Part shown: piece by piece, positions 31,901 through 35,477 of the stretch
How the letters are laid out: the number at the start of each line of letters is the position of its first letter
Numbering within the stretch: position 1 is the stretch's first letter
Assembly: GCA_902491895.1 (NCBI GenBank)
Contig: CABUJH010000016.1
Location: 1-35,477, forward strand
Source of the DNA: an uncultured Collinsella sp.
GTDB taxonomy: Bacteria; Actinomycetota; Coriobacteriia; Coriobacteriales; Coriobacteriaceae
Direction: 5' to 3'
Length of the DNA: 35,477 nt
Position numbers and translations under genes: made by a program
The notes under the pieces: model-generated
Databases searched by the model: none
The model's input: the letters and a program-made list of their open reading frames with translations, nothing else
What the model was told of the DNA's origin: nothing

Positions 31901-32716
31901 ATGTTGTTGTGTCCCGTTTGCCATGAGCCGCTGGTGGATGACGAACGCGGTGCTGCATGCGCGGGTGGGCACCGGTTTGACCGTGCGCGCGAGGGCTATC
32001 TATATCTCCTGCGCTCGTCCAAGAGCGGCGACTCCATGGGCGATCCCAAGTCGCAGGCACGCAGCCGTCGCGACTTTCTGAACCGCGGCTACTACGCGCC
32101 GTTGCGCGATGCAATGGTTGAGCTGGTGCGCAAGCAGGTGTCTGGGCGTGCTGCGTCTACGAGCGGTCCCATGACGCTGCTCGATATTTGCTGCGGCGAG
32201 GGCTATTACACCAGCGCCATGGGCGCGGTGCCGGGCGTGGATGCTTACGGTTTCGACCTGGGCAAAGAGATGGTGCGCCTTGCCGCCAAGCGCGACGATG
32301 CGACCTATTTCGTAGCCAACATGAAGGACATCCCTGTGGCCGATGGCGCCTTCGATATGGTGACCGAGCTCTTCGCTCCCTTTAACGAGCGCGAGTTTGC
32401 CCGCGTGCTGGCGCCGGAGGGCTCGCTCTACACCGTGGTGCCGGGTGTCCGTCATCTGTTTGGGCTTAAGGAAGTGCTCTACGATACGCCGTACCTTAAC
32501 GACGAGAAGCTGCCGAAGACTACCGAGCTCGAGTTGGTCGGAACGCAGCGGGTATCTGCGAATATTACGCTCCAGACCCAGGCCGACATCGAGGCGGTGT
32601 TCCAGATGACGCCGTACTACTACCGCACGCGCCCTGCCGACAAAGAGCGCTTGGCAAACCTGGATACCCTTCAAACCGACATCGACTTCATCATCGCCGA
32701 GTACCGCCACAGCTAA
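31901..32716 (+). CDS. rlmA: 23S rRNA (guanine-N1)-methyltransferase RlmA-type
   Basis: A 271-residue SAM-dependent methyltransferase with the RlmA layout: an N-terminal zinc site (Cys4, Cys7, Cys20, His24), the linker GDSMGDPKSQARSRRDFLNRG that marks the family, and the SAM loop LLDICCGEGYYT (93-104) followed by DLGKEMVRLAAKR. RlmA(I) and RlmA(II) methylate G745 or G748 in domain II of 23S rRNA; which one applies cannot be decided, though RlmA(II) forms are linked to tylosin/telithromycin response. The ATG at 31901 has AAGGAG about 6 nt upstream. Confidence 0.9.
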   Translation: MLLCPVCHEPLVDDERGAACAGGHRFDRAREGYLYLLRSSKSGDSMGDPKSQARSRRDFLNRGYYAPLRDAMVELVRKQVSGRAASTSGPMTLLDICCGEGYYTSAMGAVPGVDAYGFDLGKEMVRLAAKRDDATYFVANMKDIPVADGAFDMVTELFAPFNEREFARVLAPEGSLYTVVPGVRHLFGLKEVLYDTPYLNDEKLPKTTELELVGTQRVSANITLQTQADIEAVFQMTPYYYRTRPADKERLANLDTLQTDIDFIIAEYRHS

Positions 32717-32717
32717 C

Positions 32718-32754
32718 AACCTGCCAAAAAGGGACAGGTTTGTTTTGGTAGGTT
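32718..32754. repeat. AACCTGCCAAAA palindrome
   Basis: AACCTGCCAAAA (32718-32729) pairs with TTTTGGTAGGTT (32743-32754) at 11 of 12 positions; the loop contains AAGGGACAG, the same core as in the GTGACAAAGGGAC family. It lies just after the rlmA stop and may be a related REP-like element. Confidence 0.6.
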
Positions 32755-32770
32755 TTGTCTGGGCAAACGT

Positions 32771-32808
32771 AAAGGGCCGACCGCGGAGATGCGCGATCGG
32801 CCCTTTTT
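32771..32808. terminator. Bidirectional terminator after rlmA
   Basis: AAAGGGCCGA (32771-32780) pairs with TCGGCCCTTT (32797-32806), the inner part adds CGCG pairing, and a T-rich tail follows on the plus strand and A residues precede the stem. It separates rlmA from the convergent membrane-protein gene. Confidence 0.88.
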
Positions 32809-32844
32809 AGTTGCTTGGCTGCAGAGGTTATGAGAAGCGAGCGC

Positions 32845-33246
32845 TTACAGGCGGTCCTTGTTCTCGGCCTTAACGGCGTGTGCCTGCTGAACAAAGAACA
32901 GGTCGTAGACCACGATGACAAAGGCGACGATATTGACGGAGCTGCCGCCGAGCGCGGGAAGCGTGAGCGCGGCCTGCGCAATCGTGGCGATTGCGGCAAC
33001 GATGCCGAGCTTAAACGCACCATCCACCTGCGAAGGCTTGTTGGCGCCCTTGATGCCCGCAACGCCCGCGGCGAGATCGATGAGGCCCTTGGCGACCAGC
33101 ACGACCGCGGCGAGCATGGCGTTCGACCCGTACGTGGAATCGAGGTTGCCGGTCGCGATGCCGACGCCGGCGATGACGAGGCTGGCGATGCCCAAAACAA
33201 AGTAGACGAGGGCAAGGATTTTGAGAGTCTTGCGAGCGGAACTCAT
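32845..33246 (-). CDS. Small four-TM membrane protein of unknown function
   Basis: A 133-residue protein with four predicted membrane helices (about 9-30, 43-65, 78-98, 102-120) and short hydrophilic ends. No enzyme or transport motif is visible. A glycine/alanine-rich first helix and the loop GIKGANKPSQVDGAFKLG recall small DUF-type actinobacterial membrane proteins, but no family is claimed. The start at 33246 (MSSARKTL) has AAAGGA about 7 nt upstream; the longer frame to 33315 reads through the palindromes at 33267-33301 and is rejected. Confidence 0.75.
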   Translation of the reverse strand: MSSARKTLKILALVYFVLGIASLVIAGVGIATGNLDSTYGSNAMLAAVVLVAKGLIDLAAGVAGIKGANKPSQVDGAFKLGIVAAIATIAQAALTLPALGGSSVNIVAFVIVVYDLFFVQQAHAVKAENKDRL

Positions 33247-33266
33247 GGCTGGTCCTTTCGATACGA

Positions 33267-33301
33267 GTACGTCAATCTGACGTACCCCATGTGCTGCACA
33301 T
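33267..33301. promoter_or_regulatory. Two adjacent palindromes upstream of the four-TM gene
   Basis: GTACGTCA-ATC-TGACGTAC (33267-33285) is a perfect 8-bp inverted repeat, and ATGTGC-T-GCACAT (33289-33301) a perfect 6-bp one, 21 to 55 nt upstream of the minus-strand start. They look like operators or leader hairpins; the binding protein is unknown. Confidence 0.45.
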
Positions 33302-33479
33302 ATGGTGAAGCACATTGTAGTTCAACGCGGCGATGCATGCGCCTGAAAGCGCTTTGACCCCGCGCAGCCCACCCCAACCTTTCAAAAAGGAAAGCTGGAC
33401 GTAAGCCAAATCGATGGCAGCCCATGTGCGGCGCTGCGATGATGAGGCCGTAACAAGGAGCTGGTCTCAAGGAGGAGTC

Positions 33480-33623
33480 ATGATGTACGGAGCAGGGCAA
33501 GTGCGTGAGCCGCGGTCGTTGGGAAGGCGCATGGGTGATTCTGTGATCGCTGCCGTGTGCACGGGATTGATGGCGGTGCTTTGCATTGGGATGCTGTGGG
33601 CCATGTCGCATGTGGGACAATAG
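33480..33623 (+). CDS. 47-residue single-TM protein
   Basis: A short frame with an optimal RBS (AAGGAGGAG, 3 nt before the ATG at 33480, 6 nt before a second ATG at 33483). The product has a basic N-terminus (REPRSLGRRMGDS) and one hydrophobic helix (VIAAVCTGLMAVLCIGMLWAM), ending HVGQ. The RBS strength and the amphipathic arrangement support a real small membrane protein, N-in/C-out by the positive-inside rule. Function unknown. Its last codons overlap a candidate -10 box (GACAAT) that could serve rsmJ. Confidence 0.6.
   Translation: MMYGAGQVREPRSLGRRMGDSVIAAVCTGLMAVLCIGMLWAMSHVGQ
33616..33621 (+). promoter_or_regulatory. Candidate extended -10 box upstream of rsmJ
   Basis: TGG-GACAAT lies at the end of the small membrane-protein gene, 66 nt before the rsmJ start. 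It repeats the extended -10 form seen at 17990 and 31860. Confidence 0.35.
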
Positions 33624-33686
33624 CGGACGGTTGGGTGCTGGCATGAACGGCGCTCACGTATTCGTTTAGCTTGTTAAGGAGTACCC

Positions 33687-34391
33687 ATGGGTGTCGTCGA
33701 TCCCTTTTCTGTTGCTCGGGCCGCGGGGCTTGAGCTGACCGGGAAGTCCGAGGGCCTCACGCTCACCGACGGCACGATGGAGCTGCGTGCCGATTTTGAC
33801 CGCATGCTTCCGCGGCTCAAGCAGGGCCGTCTGCAGCAAGAGCTGTTGGTAAAGGCTGCGCGCGCAAAAGGCATCGAGTGCCCATGGGCGATTGATGCCA
33901 CGGCAGGCTTTGGCGAGGATTCGCTGCTGTTGGCGGCCGCGGGCTTTACCGTCGATCTGTATGAGCAGGATTGCGTGATCGCGGCGCTCCTCAAGGATGC
34001 TTTGAATCGCGCGGCAGATGATCCGGCGCTTGCGGCTGCCGTGGCGCGCATGCGCTTACATGCGGGCGAGGACAGCATTGCCGGCCTTCGCCATGTAGCT
34101 GAGCTGATCGGGCGGGGCGAGCTCGCCGCTCCCGACGTGGTGTATCTGGACCCCATGTTTCCCGAGCGCACCAAGAGCGCGGCGGTGAAAAAGAAGTTCC
34201 AACTCTTGCACCATCTGGAACAGCCGTGTGCCGATGAGGAGACGCTGGTCGAAGCTGCGCTTGCGGTGCACCCGCGCAAGGTCGTTATCAAGCGGCCGGT
34301 GAAGGGACCGCTGCTTGCCGGCGTTAAGCCGAGCTATCAGCTTGCGGGCAAGGCCGTTCGCTACGATGTTTTGGTGCCGCCGCGTTCGTAG
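33687..34391 (+). CDS. rsmJ: 16S rRNA (guanine-N2)-methyltransferase RsmJ-type
   Basis: A 234-residue class I methyltransferase of the RsmJ/YhiQ family, which makes m2G1516 in 16S rRNA. The SAM loop DATAGFGEDS (70-79), the acidic end of strand 2 (DLYEQD) and the family signature VVYLDPMFPERTKSAAVKKKF (about 151-171) are clear. The ATG at 33687 has AAGGAG about 8 nt upstream. Two rRNA methyltransferase genes (rlmA and this one) thus lie within 2 kb, each in its own unit. Confidence 0.9.
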   Translation: MGVVDPFSVARAAGLELTGKSEGLTLTDGTMELRADFDRMLPRLKQGRLQQELLVKAARAKGIECPWAIDATAGFGEDSLLLAAAGFTVDLYEQDCVIAALLKDALNRAADDPALAAAVARMRLHAGEDSIAGLRHVAELIGRGELAAPDVVYLDPMFPERTKSAAVKKKFQLLHHLEQPCADEETLVEAALAVHPRKVVIKRPVKGPLLAGVKPSYQLAGKAVRYDVLVPPRS

Positions 34392-34439
34392 CTCGTGTGC
34401 GATGGCCGGCATTGCGCCGGCGCCGCGCCGATGCGGGAC

Positions 34440-34736
34440 CTATTTCCAAGGGTGCGACGTCAGGTGCCATCCGCCGCAGTATTCGCATTTGTAGCAGGCC
34501 AAACCACGCCGCCCGCGGTTTTCGCAGTCGGCCATAACTGCCTCGGCCTCGGCACGCGTGTCGTAACGGTTTTTGCGCTCGCACGACTTGTAGCGCCAGG
34601 CTTCATCGCGCTCGGCGTCCAGGGCGTCGCGACGCTCGTCCTCGTGTGCAAACAGGTCGCTCATATCGCCGCCGGTGGCAGCGCCCAAAAACTCGCTTTT
34701 GGCCTTTGACCAGGCGGCTCGCTTTTTGCTTCCCAT
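34440..34736 (-). CDS. Small zinc-ribbon-like protein
   Basis: A 98-residue basic/acidic protein ending in CYKCEYCGGWHLTSHP, with Cys-x2-Cys-x2-Cys and a following His that could form a zinc site together with a Cys earlier in the chain (SCERKNRYDTRAEAEAVMADC). Residues 20-50 are strongly charged (DERRDALDAERDEAWRYK). The W-H-L-T tail occurs in small proteins of unknown function; no family name is claimed. The ATG at 34736 with GAGGGG about 10 nt upstream is preferred over a TTG at 34757. It is divergent from the GNAT gene with a perfect palindrome between. Confidence 0.65.
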   Translation of the reverse strand: MGSKKRAAWSKAKSEFLGAATGGDMSDLFAHEDERRDALDAERDEAWRYKSCERKNRYDTRAEAEAVMADCENRGRRGLACYKCEYCGGWHLTSHPWK

Positions 34737-34760
34737 CTGCTTCGCGCCCCTCTTCAAACG

Positions 34761-34792
34761 TTGGTATCATTGCTCAATCAAAGTGATACCAA
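34761..34792. promoter_or_regulatory. Perfect palindrome in a divergent promoter region
   Basis: TTGGTATCA (34761-34769) and TGATACCAA (34784-34792) are perfect inverted 9-mers 14 bp apart, with an inner ATTG-CT-CAAT palindrome. The position between two divergent starts fits a shared operator; no regulator gene is adjacent. Confidence 0.5.
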
Positions 34793-34813
34793 TAAACGTG
34801 AGGTCGCCGCGTG

Positions 34814-35302
34814 ATGATCAGAAAAACCCTCGATACCGACATTCCCGCCGTCATGGCTATCTATGACGCCGCCCGCGCCTTTATGCGCGCGCATGGCAAC
34901 GCCACGCAGTGGCCCGAGGGCACGCCTTCGGCCGAGCAACTGGCTGCCGATATTGCCGCTGGTGGCAGTTACGTGTGCGAAGTCGACGGCCGCGTGGTGG
35001 CGACGTTTGCCTTTTTACCGGGCCCGGACGAGTGCTATGACGCAATTGAGGACGGTCAATGGCGCAGCGACACTCCGTACGCCGTGCTGCACCGTGTGGC
35101 GTCCGATGGCACCGCGCACGGCATCGCGGCTGCGATGTTTGCCTTTGCCAAGGAGCGCGCCAACCACCTGCGTATCGACACGCATCAGGATAACCTGCCC
35201 ATGCAGGGTGCGAGTATTAAGGCGGGGTTCGAGCGTGCCGGCGTCGTGTATGTGTCGGACGGCACGCCGCGTGTCGCGTTCGATTGGCTGCGCGAGGCAT
35301 AA
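34814..35302 (+). CDS. GNAT-family N-acetyltransferase
   Basis: A 162-residue GNAT protein (163 if the GTG at 34811 is used). The start MIRKTLDTDIPAVMAIYDAAR is the classic first strand and helix; VCEVDGRVVATFAFLP covers strands 2-4, the segment HRVASDGTAHGIAAAMFAFA is a variant of the acetyl-CoA pyrophosphate loop (usually R/Q-x-x-G-x-G/A), and RIDTHQDNLPMQGASIKAGFERAGVVYV is the typical C-terminal part. The acceptor is unknown. GAGG lies 7-10 nt upstream. A terminator follows 35 nt after the stop. Confidence 0.88.
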   Translation: MIRKTLDTDIPAVMAIYDAARAFMRAHGNATQWPEGTPSAEQLAADIAAGGSYVCEVDGRVVATFAFLPGPDECYDAIEDGQWRSDTPYAVLHRVASDGTAHGIAAAMFAFAKERANHLRIDTHQDNLPMQGASIKAGFERAGVVYVSDGTPRVAFDWLREA

Positions 35303-35336
35303 AGGCCGAGTTACATACCAGCGTTTCACCGAAATG

Positions 35337-35363
35337 AAAATGGCCCCGAGTGGGGCCATTTTT
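35337..35363. terminator. Terminator after the GNAT gene
   Basis: AAAATGGCCCC (35337-35347) pairs with GGGGCCATTTT (35352-35362) across a GAGT loop, and the flanks (GCGTTTCACC / GGTAAAACGC) extend the pairing. T runs exist in both directions, so it may also serve a gene arriving on the minus strand. Confidence 0.88.
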
Positions 35364-35394
35364 GGTAAAACGCGTTGTTGTGAGGCTCGCGTTG

Positions 35395-35477
35395 TTATCG
35401 CCCCAGATGAACCCGGGCAGACAAGACGATATGAGAAAGCCATTTGGGTCGCCTCCCCCGCGGCGCAGCTTCTTTCC
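35395..35477 (-). CDS. Possible C-terminal end of a gene continuing beyond the window
   Basis: On the minus strand one frame is open from the window edge and reads RPKWLSHIVLSARVHLGR before a TAA at 35397-35395, about 30 nt before the bidirectional terminator. Another frame on the plus strand (ATG at 35430) is also open but has no RBS. Only 26 residues are visible and no family is recognised. Confidence 0.25.
   Translation of the reverse strand, partial: KEAAPRGRRPKWLSHIVLSARVHLGR

Noticed and set aside
35015..35443. 142-codon minus-strand frame at the window end
   Set aside because: It passes through the bidirectional terminator and lies antisense to the GNAT gene; an RBS-like GGGGGAGG precedes it, but the product has no recognisable character.

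Overview
The window looks like a chromosomal segment of a high-GC Actinomycetota of the class Coriobacteriia, most likely Collinsella or a close relative. This is inferred from the protein types and general sequence character (GC-rich coding third positions, GGAG-type ribosome binding sites, TACAAT-like -10 boxes, many dispersed palindromes); no database search was run. Most of it is ordinary housekeeping and accessory chromosome. No phage, integrase, CRISPR array, rRNA or tRNA gene was seen.

Layout. 1-3580: the tail of an unknown gene, a terminator, and a very large MacB/FtsX-type ABC fusion protein with a huge extracytoplasmic domain. 3600-9730: the most distinctive region, a TetR-controlled cluster. 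It holds an OFA-type MFS transporter, a divergent TetR repressor, and an operon of an agmatine-deiminase-family enzyme, an ornithine-carbamoyltransferase-family enzyme and a second, paralogous OFA-type transporter. TetR-type palindromes (TACC-N4-GGTA) sit at both promoter regions. Together they resemble a guanidino-compound deiminase pathway (import, deimination to a ureido compound, phosphorolysis to carbamoyl phosphate). The acceptor-binding motifs of the carbamoyltransferase are not those of ornithine or putrescine enzymes, the transporters suit an anionic or zwitterionic substrate, and no carbamate kinase lies in the window. This is the best candidate for an undescribed system.

9730-15020: repeats, a tRNA-dihydrouridine synthase, glutaredoxin, an XRE / zinc-ribbon / TipAS fusion regulator, TrmO, a MalY/PatB-type C-S lyase and a flavin/PNPOx-fold protein. 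15063-20461: a BvgS-like hybrid histidine kinase, a two-TM potassium channel, a LOG-family protein and a ClC-type channel. 20556-24200: a frameshifted EamA transporter, a GntR(YtrA)-ABC operon and two kinds of intergenic repeat. 24338-30312: release factor 3, a VUT-family transporter, an SDR, uracil-DNA glycosylase, and an EamA exporter divergent from a LysR regulator. 30340-35477: a MATE exporter, the rRNA methyltransferases RlmA and RsmJ, small membrane and zinc-ribbon proteins, and a GNAT acetyltransferase.

Non-coding DNA is rich in structured repeats of at least four kinds: 33-bp GTGACAAAGGGAC palindromes, GGGGACGTTCTT palindromes, a ~182-bp long-palindrome element present twice with compensating arm changes, and three palindromes at an exact 80-bp period. 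They fill all three intergenic stretches longer than 300 bp (9649-10096, 21436-21885, 23867-24337).
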